Source: Gryganskiella cystojenkinii
Lineage: Eukaryota > Mortierellomycota > Mortierellomycetes > Mortierellales > Mortierellaceae
DNA length: 30,149 nucleotides
Direction of reading: 5' to 3'
NCBI GenBank assembly: GCA_015852425.1
Contig: JAAAIG010000430.1
Span: forward strand, 1,358-31,506
Numbering within the stretch: the stretch's first letter is position 1; each line of letters begins with the position of its first letter. The notes under the pieces were generated by a model, which was not told the origin of the DNA, did no database searches, and was given only the letters and a program-made list of their open reading frames with translations. The position numbers and the translations under genes are program-made. Positions 10,701 through 22,000 of the stretch are shown here, piece by piece.

Positions 10701-12094
10701 CTTTCTCTCTCCCCCCTTTTTTTTTGGGCCTTTTGCCGCCTCATCTGTCTGCTGTCTGCATCCAAAGCGTGTTGCCGCATGACCGCCGATATCGAAAAAA
10801 GTAAGTGGCCCATGGAAAAATTCGATGCAAAGAAAAACAAGATAAAATAAAAGCGCACCAATATCTTTTGAATCCTTTGCACGACTCGCTGTGTGACATT
10901 AGACTGGATGGTGTGTTCAAGGACAAGGAGGATTCTGTTGGAGGGATGTTGTTGAGCCAGATCGCATGCACAAATCAAGGCCTACATGGACAAGATAAGG
11001 AAATAATTAAGATTCGAGATTGTCAGTGGGGTCTGTTCTCTCTCGCTTGTCCTTTTCGTGTTGTTAGCAAAGAGGTTCTACTCAGAAGTGATGTTCTTTT
11101 TGGGATCTTACCTCGCGACCATCTGCAAGCAAAAAGAGAACGAAAAAGGAAGCGTCGAATAGATAAATGCCGGTAGTTTCAAAGGCAGGAAGCACAAAAA
11201 GACAAATGAAAAGAATCGGGAGCAACGGATAACTTGTTTTAGTCATTGGGTAACCGTGGGATCCCATCCTCCCTCCACGTGAAATTCAAGAGCCAATTCA
11301 CCAAAACACCCACGCGCGCATACGCTCCTTTCAGTTGCATTCGTTCTTTTGACCACCCCTTCCGAGTTTCTTTTCATAAAAAAAAAGCACAAGAGCTCAC
11401 CTCCGACGACAATATGGTCCCATATCCGTGGATCGCTCCGATCCTCGAGAAACTCCAAAGAGTCTGCGGCAATCACCTCCACTGGAGAGTCCCAATTGGT
11501 TGAAGTCTGAGGCGAGTAATTACGATCAGAAGTTCTTCCATCTATGCTATAATGCCGGTTGATGCGGCGCTGGTTGTCATTTTGCTGCGGTTGTTGTTGG
11601 TGTGGTTCTTGGTGTTCTCGTGTTGGCTCTTGATCGTCAAGCAGGGGCTTTTGCGTTTGTTGTTGTTGATGTTGTCTATCGCCACGATTAATATTCTCGT
11701 CATTCGGCGCAGCAGTAGAGTTACTGTTGGTGTTTGTGGAATTGGTGTTGGAAGTAGAAGAAAAAAGAAAAGGACGGTGGATCGTCTTTTGTTGGTGCTG
11801 TGGAGAAGGCGGTGGCCCCGTGAGAACGGCCACTTGACCTAGGGATGAAGGTTGGATAAATCTCGGAGAGACAACGGCTCTCGATCCGTTGTTGTCTTTG
11901 TGTCTATTTCTATCCCGACCATGGAAATAGGCCAGGGCGGAGGAGGCTATGGTGAAGGTGGTGGCCAGGGAGGCTGTGGAGGTGGGCCAAAGAAAGGATA
12001 GAGCCCACATGGACGAGGCGACGATTATAAGGATCAGGAGGATAGAGAGTTGATCCGACTGTGACGAAGATGACGGGTGTAAGAGACGATTCAT
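7800..12094 (-). CDS. Membrane-anchored protein with Rossmann-like segment and long disordered tail, function unknown
   Basis: My model has five exons, 12094-11401, 11122-11112, 10981-10859, 10617-10474 and 10310-7800, and encodes 1160 residues. The start is the only ATG in the first exon frame. Two hydrophobic segments (about 16-36 and 41-57) form an N-terminal anchor. An Asn/Gln/His-rich linker follows to about 200. Across exons 1-3 the splicing yields HIVVGDGREALICACDLA (from about 227) and then RILLVLE (ending at Glu257). This is a beta-alpha-beta pattern with GxGxxA and a terminal acid, as in FAD- or NAD-binding folds. Residues about 415-630 look folded (for example RILCRNEVVFANEKHPL). 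The rest to 1160 is a Ser/Pro-rich disordered tail. The donor of intron 3 (GTGCGC) is weak, so exon 3-4 joining is the least certain step. The nucleotide-binding reading is inference; I recognise no family. Confidence 0.65.
11112..11122 (-). other. 11-nt microexon of the preceding gene model
   Basis: The minus strand reads TTGCAG, ATGGTCGCGAG, GTAAGA. The 11 bases complete the split codon left by exon 1 and give Asp-Gly-Arg-Glu, ending exactly in phase for exon 3. The result is the continuous, fold-like string VVGDGREALICACDLA. The introns on either side are 278 bp (11123-11400) and 130 bp (10982-11111). Confidence 0.6.
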
Positions 12095-12969
12095 AGGGGG
12101 ACGAGGAGATAAAGGAACGAAAAAGAGCGTGTGGGGTGAAGGGAGAAAAAAAAGAAGAGCAACGTGGGGGTTCGTTCTTTTTGTCAGTTGCGATACGAAA
12201 AACGTAAAATGCAAAAGAAGAGAGAGAGAGAGAGAAAGAGAATATGCAGCAACAAAAAGAAAGGCAGTGTGTAACAACAATGGCTTTTGTTCGTGTCCGT
12301 GGAGACGAATAAATGTGCTTGTGTCTGTGTGTGCGTGTGCTGCGTGTCGTCGGTTAGGAAGGTCCAGGCGGAGGGCGGAAAAGAAGAAAAAAAAAAAAAG
12401 TACAAAAAGTGCAAATAAGAAAGGCAAAGGAACAGGAGTCGTGCAGCGGAATATTATTATTCTCTTTTTGTTTTATGCGAATTGCAACAAAGAGAAGAGA
12501 AGAAGATTGTTTTGATGAATTGAATTTCAAGGAGTTGTCATGCAGCAATGAAAAAAAGAAAAAAAGCAATGAGTGTCCGTTGGTGGCGTATACGTTTGCG
12601 CGTAATCAAAGGAACACTGGCAGGGTATACAATGAAATGGAGTAAACGGTTATTATAAAGTACAAAGGACCAATCTCTCTTTGCGAAGGAAACAGCAAAG
12701 AACAGAAAGAGAGTGAATAATGGAAGAATGCAGACTGGTTTGCAAGGAAGGAAAGTGTCAATTGAGAGGTGGGGACCATATCGTTTTTTTATTTTTTTTT
12801 CTTGGTGGCTGTGACTGATTTTTTCCTTCATCTTTCGCCTCGCAGATCAATTTATCTTTTGTATCCTGTCTGGTTCCTGTCCTGCCTATCACCTGTCTCC
12901 CTTCAAGCACGCCAACCCATGGCTGTCTTTTTTAATTTTTTTTTATTCTCTGGACGACCAACTCTCCTT
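12095..12969. other. Intergenic promoter region between two minus-strand genes
   Basis: This 875-bp gap lies between the kinase stop and the start of the membrane-anchored gene. It contains a (GA)n run near 12213-12235, a TG/GC-alternating stretch near 12315-12345 and several A-runs (for example about 12384-12398). On the transcribed strand these make a pyrimidine-rich leader. No open frame reads like protein. Confidence 0.55.
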
Positions 12970-15722
12970 CTATCTCTTGCTTGGTCCTCCTGTTGCAGAT
13001 GGCCCAGGTGGTTGATGTCGGAACGTAAACCCGACAAACGCACCCTGCCATGGATCCCGACACTTCAAGATCGGAGGCAACGCAGCCAGGAACTCTTGAC
13101 TTGTTTGCATCATTATCCTATCCGATACTGTTGCCATCCCGGACGGCGATTGGTGTTCTTTTTGCTGCTGCTGTTGTTGTTCGTTCTCTTTTGCGGCTGC
13201 ATGATCGGCCGCTGCCTCTGCATCCTGAACTTGGGCTTGACGCAACTTGACTTCCTTGTAACCTACCATGTCATCTGGGTTTGAGAAATCATCAAAGTAA
13301 CTCGTATCCATCGGCGTTGACAACACGGGCACGAACGAGGCAGTCTACAGAAGATAAAAAAGACACACACATACACAAAAAGAACCTAGGTTAGCTTACT
13401 GAACGTCTCACTCCCCAAATTGGGACACAACCCCGTGCATCTCGTTCTCTCTCCCTCTCTCTCTCTTTTTTTTTCATTCTATCTTACCATCGACCGCAAT
13501 TGACTCCAGTCCGTGCCTGAAAACCAAGGATGGCTTTGTATCTCTCTCACGGATGTGAATCGATCCTCCCTATCCGTGATCAACCTTGTGATCAGATCCC
13601 AGGCCTCATCTGTCAGATTAAATTCCAAGTTCTCTTCTGTATCGTAAACGGGTCTCTTTAAAACTCTTTGCCAATGCCAGACATTCACACAGGTCTGACG
13701 GGTATCCTCGGCCTGGAACGGACTGTACCCACAGAGAAACTCGAAAAGAATGCAACCCAAGGACCAGTAGTCGACCCCGAAATCATACCCCTGACTTGCC
13801 AGAATCTCTGGTGCCATGTAATCCGCAGAGCCGACAATCGAGAATGCACGACGGATCCCGTCGTTTCTGTAGACACGATCGTCGTCGTCGTCATCGTCTC
13901 CGGAATTCTCTGTGGTCGCAGCGCTGCGGATCGCGGTGGTCGCGGTGGTCGCAGTATGAAGGTTGAGAAGACTATTGTTGGCGAGATTCGACGTGGATCC
14001 GTTCCAGAGGAGATGGGACGGTGATCGGTACAGGATCCCGTTCAGATTCGCAAAACTTCCGCCTGCTCCTCCCAACTTTATCCCTCCCTCCAATCCTGCT
14101 CCCCGTCCTTGAGGCCCTGATAGACCATGCTGATGATGAGGATGATTGTTATTCATCATCATGGACGAACCCCCAGACCTTCTCAGTGTCGGTAGACTCG
14201 GTTCCATACTATCCTTGACTTCTTTTAGTTTCCTCTTTAGATCCTGGATCCGACTCTCTGCCAACTGACCCTTGGACAATCCAAAATCCGTCAATTTGAG
14301 ATGCCCAGTCCGATCAATCAAAAAATTCTCTGGTTTTAAATCTCGATGAATATAACCCTGTTGATGCAACGCATCGATCGCGAGCACCATCTCTGCAAAA
14401 TACAGCTTTGTGTCCTCTTCCCGAAGGACCCCACGGGCGGTCAACATGGTCCGGACATCCCCTCCTTGTTCGAATTCCATGGCGAGATAGACAAAATCCG
14501 GGTCCTGGAACGAGTAGAGGAGTTTGACGTGCCATTCGGATCGGGTCGCGGTCAAAACGTCCCGTTCTGTGAGGATATGTTGGACTTCGTCTTGGAGGTG
14601 GAGATGTTTCTTTGACATGCGCTTCAACGCGCATAGTTCCTGCGTATCCGTCTTTAGCGCCAAAAACACCTCTCCGAATCCACCCTGACCGACTTGTTTC
14701 AAGATTTGGAATTGAATTGCTTTGGTCCGAGTGCGTCGTAACCGGAGTGTGGTCGACTCTTGGGCACAAAAGGTTCGCCATGCTGCCTCGGTTTCCTCTG
14801 ACGAGAACTAAAATAGCATTATAGAAGAAAGGAAGGAAGGCAGGAAATGGGAGATCGTTAGTATCTGTCAGGCTAGTTGAAGCCATATGACGGAATAAAA
14901 TAGATAGAATAACAGCAAAAAAAAGGAGCCATATGACAGCATTTACACTGCTTTGTCGAATGTTTCTCTTGAAAGTTTGCAAACGTTCCTGTCGGTTCTT
15001 GAGATAACTCAACAGATCAATGTAATGGTCCAAAAAGTCTATTTTCGCAAGCCATAGAGGGTGGGTTTAGTCATGTTGTCTTTCTGTTTTTTTCCTCCAT
15101 TGTCGCAAGGATATCTAGTGGCTATCTTTATCTTTTCTTTTTTTTTTTTTTTGCGTTCGTGCTTTCTCTCCTTACAAATATCGGTACTTTGACACTGCCT
15201 CGTTGTACTAGCTCTACCACCAGTCCTGACTCGCTCGTCTTGTAAAAAGGGATCTGTTGTCTCTACAGCAGCATCGACTATGGTCTTCTCTTCATTCGCG
15301 GCCACCACAGTCTCTGATACACGATCCGTATGTGAGTCTGAATCAGATTCGAAAAACACACAGGAACCAGGCAGAGGTGTCATCGGCGAGTCAGAACACA
15401 TCAGTGTCGGATATGGCTGTGGTTGTTCTTGTTGTTGTTGTTGTCGATGATGTTGTTGCACGTCAAGGCGTTGACCTGCCAGAGTTGTCAATGTCTCCAA
15501 AGTTGATAAAAAGACAGGTGGGGGAGAAGAATAAGAGATACAAGTTGCAGAAGAGAATGAAGAAAGAGTGGATACGTTTATGCTTTGATCGTCTGGTAAT
15601 TGTTGCTCCTTGTACCTGGGTGTCAAGGGGAGGATGGAGGAGGGTCGGTGATCTTTTCGTGGTGAAGTTCTGGTGGCCGAATGAATGATTGACACGGGAG
15701 AAGAGATGTTGGAGGGTGCCAT
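12970..15722 (-). CDS. dbf2: NDR-family protein kinase, Dbf2/Sid2 type
   Basis: This Ser/Thr kinase belongs to the AGC/NDR class that acts with a Mob1 partner in the mitotic exit/septation network. Exons are 15722-15176, 15038-14947, 14807-13488 and 13344-12970, giving 777 residues. The first ~180 residues are Ser/Gln-rich and disordered. FLDHYIDLLSYLKNRQERL (about 184-202) begins the NDR N-terminal region that binds Mob1. The kinase domain has GQGGFG (253-258), Lys275 in ALK, HRDLKPEN with Asp369, DFG at 387-389 and GSADYMAPE (539-547). Between DFG and the activation segment sits an insert of about 130 residues (His/Asn/Gly-rich, then a run of seven Asp), longer than the insert usual for NDR kinases. 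The C-terminal hydrophobic motif FVGFTF (756-761) carries Thr760, the expected upstream-kinase phosphosite. TTRSDW-type and LTERD motifs favour Dbf2/Sid2 over Cbk1/Orb6. All catalytic residues are present, so I expect an active enzyme. Confidence 0.92.
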
Positions 15723-16049
15723 GTTGGTTTTTGAAAAAATAAGGTACAAAACGAGAAACGTTGAGATTTGACCGTTGACTGTGCTGCCAGAAGAGTCGTA
15801 AGGTTCTTTTCGCTGTCACTTGGGTCACCAGTCAGGTACCAACGATAACTAGCCAGTTCGTATCAGATACGAGAATCATTCAATGATGATATTGTTTTGG
15901 GCTTAATGGTTGCCCGCAAGGTATTTTTATGCAAATCAATTTTTAGTTTGTATTTTTTTGCTACAAGTGAGAAAAGAAGAAATGGTTCCCATCGACACTG
16001 ACTGATATACTAAATGCAAAGTGTAATGCAAAAGAAAGAAGAGGGACTT
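15723..16049. other. Kinase promoter and nucleoporin 3' flank
   Basis: This 327-bp gap lies between two genes on the same strand. It has an AT-rich core (about 15890-16020) with T-runs and no open frame of note. It should hold both the terminator of the nucleoporin gene and the promoter of the kinase gene. Confidence 0.5.
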
Positions 16050-19000
16050 CTAAGCTGACGATTCCTCCTCTCCCTCATGATGCTCATGCTCTTCATGCTG
16101 CTGATCATGTTGAGAGTCCATCTCCAGGTCCAACTCGGTATCATCTAGGTCTTGAACCTGTGGTGTCTGGACCTCGGCCGCGTGCTCATGCTCTTGGTCA
16201 TGGCCATGTTCATGTTCATGTTCGTGCTCGAGTTCATGTTCCTCACCGTGACCCTCAGTCGCGGTACCTTCATAAGTCTCCTCCTCATATTCTTCTTCCA
16301 GAGACTGCTGCTGATCACCGCTGGTCTCAAGGCTCGTCGACTCTTGTTGACGATGATCTTCTTGCTCATCAGACGGTTGCTGTTCTTGCTGTGCATCCGA
16401 CTCTGTCGATTCCTGCTGGCTCTCAGCTTGGTCTTCTCCCTGTCCCTGATCTTGATCTTGCTCTTGGGCGGACCCAGAAGCAGGAGCGGGTGTAGGCACC
16501 TCTTCCACCTCAGGCGCGCTCGGCGTGGCCGGGACATCTGTAGACTCATCTTCCATCTCTCCATCCTCCAGGTCTGTAAAGTTTCCTCCAGGAGTACCCG
16601 GGGCTTCTTCCATCGCTGACGCTGGTGGAGTCGCAGGTCCTGCTGATGGATCTTCCTCTGCAACCTCAGTCACAGTCACATGGCTGCTTGGTCGGAGTCG
16701 TTTGACCGGTGGGATATCATCTACATCCATAGCTGTAGACTCATTATGAGACGGTTCGGGAGTCGAGACATCCTCCATGTACTCTGTATCCGTCGGACCT
16801 GGAGTCGATGCAAGTGTGATCGTCTCCTGAACAGTTTCGGTCGCCTGAAGGCGACGCTTCTGTCCCTGTGGAGGTATACTCGAACTGGTCTCTGGAGCCT
16901 TGGGGGGTGTGACTGGGGGCGTCTCCGTTGCTGAAGTCGAGTCTGTTACACTGGTCACTCGTGTCCGCTGAATCGTGACAGTTGCCCTCGTTTCCTGTGT
17001 CGAGGGCGATGCAGGCGTTGTGGTCGTTGGTGGTGTTGTCGACGACGCTGCTCCCTCAACCACAGGCAATGGTCGTTGGCGCTTAATCAGCGTTGGGGCT
17101 GATTTCGTCTCTGTCGCAGCAGGGGTAGTCGCAGTCACACCAGGGCTTCCAGCTGTCGGACTCTTTGCTCCTTGCTCAGCAGGCTTGACTTCTGAAGTCG
17201 ATGATGCCTGGGTCTGACCAATGTTGGCCTGAAGTTCCTCTTCCCGACGACGTTTGAGGACAAGTCGTCCGGTTTGAGCCTGAGGAGCCGTGGTAGTAGG
17301 AGTCGGCGCAGGTTCTGATGAAGGAGTGACAGCTGCTTCTGTCGTAGCAGGAGTGGCAAGGGTAGAGACAGCAGTCGGGTTTGAAACTGCAGCTTGCTGG
17401 GCAGCCAAGCGGGCAGCCAATGGAGGTCGTAGGCGAGATTGTCCAGGGCCTGGGGTCGCTTGCTTCGGAGGGATGACTTGACCAGGACGCGGTGGCAGAC
17501 CACGAGCACCCGCTGCAGTCGCGGCTGTAGTTGCAGGAGCAGCAGGGCTGTTTGGGTTTGCTTGAGTGGCCGCTGGACCACCAGGCGCAGTCCTGACGGG
17601 TCGTCCAGGGTTAGAAGGTCGAACAGGGTTGGTCGGTCTGACAGGATTCGTTGGTCGGACGGCAGCACCGCCAGGTCGAACTGGCAAGGTGGCCGCAGCG
17701 TTTGGTCTAAAAGTTTGAGCCACGGGGTTCAAAGGGGACGGCGATCCCGGTGTAGATCCTGCCGCCGCACCAACAACCCCGGTGGATGCAGGCCTGGGAG
17801 ACGCAGATCCATTGGCCTCTTCCGTGGCTGGCAATAGACTCTTAAGTTTCGCGAGCTCTTTATCCTTGGTCGTGATCATCAGAGAGTGCCGCATCTCCAA
17901 CATCGTCATGGCCTGCTCGTGCTTTTTCTCCAACTCTTTACTCAGCTTCTGCTTTTCGGCTTCAACTTTGGCTTCCACATCTGCGGTGGAAGTTGGTTGG
18001 GTCTGGGCAGAATACTTCTTTTCAAGTTCCTCCTCCTTGGCCTTCACCGCGGCCGCAATCGCGGCTTGTGTGTCTGCAGACTCTCCTGCTGGAGTTTCCT
18101 TGGCGGCCTCGCCATCTTTCTAAAAACGATATGAATTAATACGAAATAAGATTAAGTAAGTAACTGGGGAACATCTCAACCTCAAGTCATTGCACCGAGT
18201 TTGTTTGCTTACAATTCTCTTGATAAGGGCCTTGTTTCTCTCTCCAAGATTGATGTAACGAAGCTACAGCGCCAAAATGGACACATAAGGATTAATGAGC
18301 TTTAGACTCACTTGGATAACAGCACAAACAAACAAAGATAAAAGGCAACATGCATACCCTGAGGCTCTCATAGTTCTTCTCCATGATCTCCTTATTCTTC
18401 TTGAGCTCCTGGTTATCCTTGTCCAGTCCGTCCTTGACGACTTCAAGCGCTTCCAACTTCTTCTGGTGCTCAGAGTTGTGTGAGCCCACCTTCTTGTTGG
18501 CCTCCTCGGCATTCTTCTCGAGCTGAGAGATTCTACCGTTCGCACTCTCAAGTTCTTTCTTTGTGGCGTCCCATTTGGCAGTATCGTCCTGGTGTTTTTT
18601 CTTCCATGCCTGAGCGTTGGAGAAGACCTTGGCAAACTTATTTGAAAGCTCCGTGTGCTTGTCTTGGATAAGCTTATGCTCTTTACGCGAGTCCTCGAGT
18701 GCCCTTTCGGCCTCCGCAGCCTCGATCTTGTTCCTCTCGACAGTGTCCTTGAGCTCCTGGAACTCTGTGGGGTCAATGCGATCATGCTTCGCCATGATCT
18801 CCTGGGTTCTCGTTCTCCATCGATCTCTGTCCTCGCCCACCTGTCTCAACTCCTCCCTGCTAAATTCGAGATCGGCTCTCATCTCACGGACCTGGTCCTG
18901 CATCGGGTTCAACTGAGACTGAAGAAGACGGAGGTTGCCTTCCATCATGGTCACACGCCTCTGAAGTCTTTCGTTCTCGGCCCGCAGGGTTGTGTTGCTC

Positions 19001-22000
19001 TCGCGCAAGATGCTCAGCTCGTTGACCTTGTTCAAAAGTTCCTCATGCTGCTGTTGCGAGACCATGACATCCTGGTGCTGGCTGCGCTCCGTCGCGAGCA
19101 ATTCTTGACTTTCCGCCAAGGATCTGCTGGTCTGCTCCAGCAGCTGCTTCAGTCGGCGGGACTCTTGCAAGTTCAGTTCATGCTGGCATTCCAAAATATC
19201 CTTCTCGCGACGAACATATCGAATCACATCGCGGAGCTCGGCCAATTGATGCTCGGGACTGCCCTTGACCTCAGTCGCTCCGTTTTCAGAACCCTCCTCG
19301 GTCTCAGCCGTAGTCAATGGAGCATTCATACGCTGCTGGATACTCAATGCCTGTGCACTAACGTCCTCGAGATGATGATGCAACTTGTCGTTCTGGCTCT
19401 TAAGTTCGGAACATCTCTTCTCGACCTCGGACAACGTCTTTTGAAGAGTCGATTTTTGGCCCTCCCAAGACAGCTCGGCAGACTGTAGGTTGACGATCGC
19501 GGTCTCTGCAGCAGCTCTTTGACGACTCAGCTCGTTTGCCTGTTTCGCGTACTGGTCCTTGAGTTTTGTAAGGGCTTCAATATCGCGAGCATGATTGACG
19601 AGTTCACGTTCATAATTCTCCTGGGCTTCTTTCGTTTGGGCTCTATGAATGCGTGTGTCGTTCTTGTGACGATTCTCGATGGCATTCATCATTGTCTCGA
19701 TGTTCTGCAGTGATCGCAGCTTGGCATCCAGCGCTTCCTTCTCCCTCCTCCATTCGGAGCGCTCTTGGTCAACCCTGCTCTGCAGCTCGATCAGGTCAGT
19801 CGTGGCACGCTGTACCCTCTCCTCCGATTGGGCCAATCTGGACTCCAAGGAGGCAATAGTCTGGGCACTCTCCGCAATGTTTTCGTCGTGACCCTTCTTG
19901 AAACCCTCAAACGTGGCGGTGATTTCGGCAAGTCGATCTTCGTTCGTCTGACTGATGGCTTGGAACTGCGCAAGATGCTCACGGCCAGCCTCGGCTTCGG
20001 ATTCGAGTCTTGAGAGCTCTCCTTTGAGCTGCAACACCTGGGCTTGGAGCTGCTCCTCGCGCGAGGCCTCGGTGGATTCTGTGCCGTCGGGTTTTTGTTG
20101 GTAGATAGCGAGTTGCTCCTCACGGCTCTTGATCTGTTTGGTAAGGTCCTCCACCTTGCTGTTGGTGTGATCGAGGGAGGTCCTGGCTGCAATCAAGGCC
20201 TCGCGAGAGGTCTGGTATTCTGTCGTAATGTGGTCGATCTTGGCTTGCCACTCCTTGGCCTCAATATCCTTGCGATCACGGAGACGCTTGCCAGATTCTA
20301 CCTCCTCCTTGAGTTTCTCTTTCAGTGTCTCTACTTCTTGCTCCTTGTTCGTCACAGCAGTTTCCAAGCGGCGCCTGGTTTGCTCGTTTCCGCGCTCGAC
20401 CTCATTGGCCATGTTTTGAACAGTCTGCAACAGATCGTTGAGATGGCTCTTTTCCTTGGCGAGGGCTTGGTTCTCCTCCAGGATTCGACCCTCAAAGGAC
20501 TTCCAAATCGTCTTTTCGCTCTTAAGGTTGCCCAATTCGGCGTTGAGTCGGCTTGCGTTGTCACGTTCGGTGTATAGGTCCGACGAGACTTTCTGGTTGT
20601 AAATTTCATGACGAGTGGCGGTATCCTGGAGGAAGTTGCATCGCTTTCTGAGCTCTGTGATCTCGTTCGTCAAATGGGCGCTGTTGTCGAGGATTTGTTG
20701 GTACCGTTCGTTTAGAGTCTCGACTTGCGTTTTGGCGCGTCCAAGTTGGATTCGGTGCTCAGAGTTTTCAGTCTGCGCCTGCTGGAGTTGATCCTTCAGC
20801 TGCTTGTTGTCCACGGAGGTCTCGCTGCGGTAAGCATCAAAAGACTTCTGGAGCTCGGCTAGGACCTTGGCATACTCGATAGTCTCCTCGTTCCTGCCAG
20901 AGTCGGCGGTCTGATTGGACGACGATCCCGTACCAGCATCGGATGCAGGGGTTGCGGTAGGTGTGTGCTTGATGTTGGAGGTCTTCAAAATACGGCGCAT
21001 CATGTCGATCTCTTGCTTGTAGGTCGCGATCTGGAGCTCCTTGGCGCCGATTTCTTCCCGCATGCTCTCGATCAGACGTTCGGCCTCCTCGATGACTTCT
21101 TGCTCGTCCTTCTTCCTGGCCTGCGCTTCCGCGCCTTCAGCCTGCTCTCGAGCCTGGATCATTTGACGAGCGACCTCTCGGAGCTTCTTGTTTTGTTGCT
21201 GCATCTCCTGGACGTTGGCAAAAAGTACCAAATGATCATCAACAATTTTTTCACCATCGGATTCGGCTCCTGTGCTTACACTAAGGGTCGAAGGGGGCGC
21301 GAGTGATTGAGGAGCATTTGGTGCCGTGGTTCGCCAGACCAGGTTCTGGACCTGTCGATCGAGATCCTGATTCTCCTTGTAAAGAAGGTCACGTTCTTTG
21401 ATAACTCCGTCCAACTGAGTCAGAGCCTCCCGCGCGCCAAAGGCAATCTGCTCCTTTTCGAGTGAGGCAGCCTCCAACTGTGCTGACAACCCTTCAGCAT
21501 GTCGTTGTAATCGCTGATGTTCTTCTTGCTGTTCACGAATCAATGGAGCCTATTGGACACAGTGGTTACATAAGCGTTAATGAGTCGCTCGAAACAGCAT
21601 CTATTACATATGTACGCCGGTCAACAAAATGTACGTACGCCGTCAGCGAGATCCTTGACGATCTCGTCCATGGTCTCCTGCAATTGGGTGTTTTCGTGTC
21701 GGAGGCGCGAGTTTTCACCCTGCAACTCCATGTAACGAGAGTACTATAAAAGGACATGAAAACTGATTAGTATAACGCCTAGCTACAAGAATAATACACG
21801 TCGCAATCTCGACAGTCTAACATACCACTTGAGTGAGTGACATTCCACTTGTTTGAGCACGAGCAACCATTGCAGCAGTGGGAGAAAGCACGCCGATCTA
21901 ATAAACAGCAACAATGTCGGTCAGAAACTACAGTACGCCTAGATCAACCAAAAATACGACTGACGAGACTCTTACCCTGCCGATATCAAATCCTGATGAT

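Noticed and set aside
12769..13284. 171-codon plus-strand frame
   Set aside because: It overlaps the last exon of the kinase in antisense and begins with Phe/Leu runs from T-tracts.
18655..19488. 277-codon open frame on the plus strand
   Set aside because: It lies antisense inside exon 8 of the nucleoporin; a Leu-rich mirror of coiled-coil codons is expected there.
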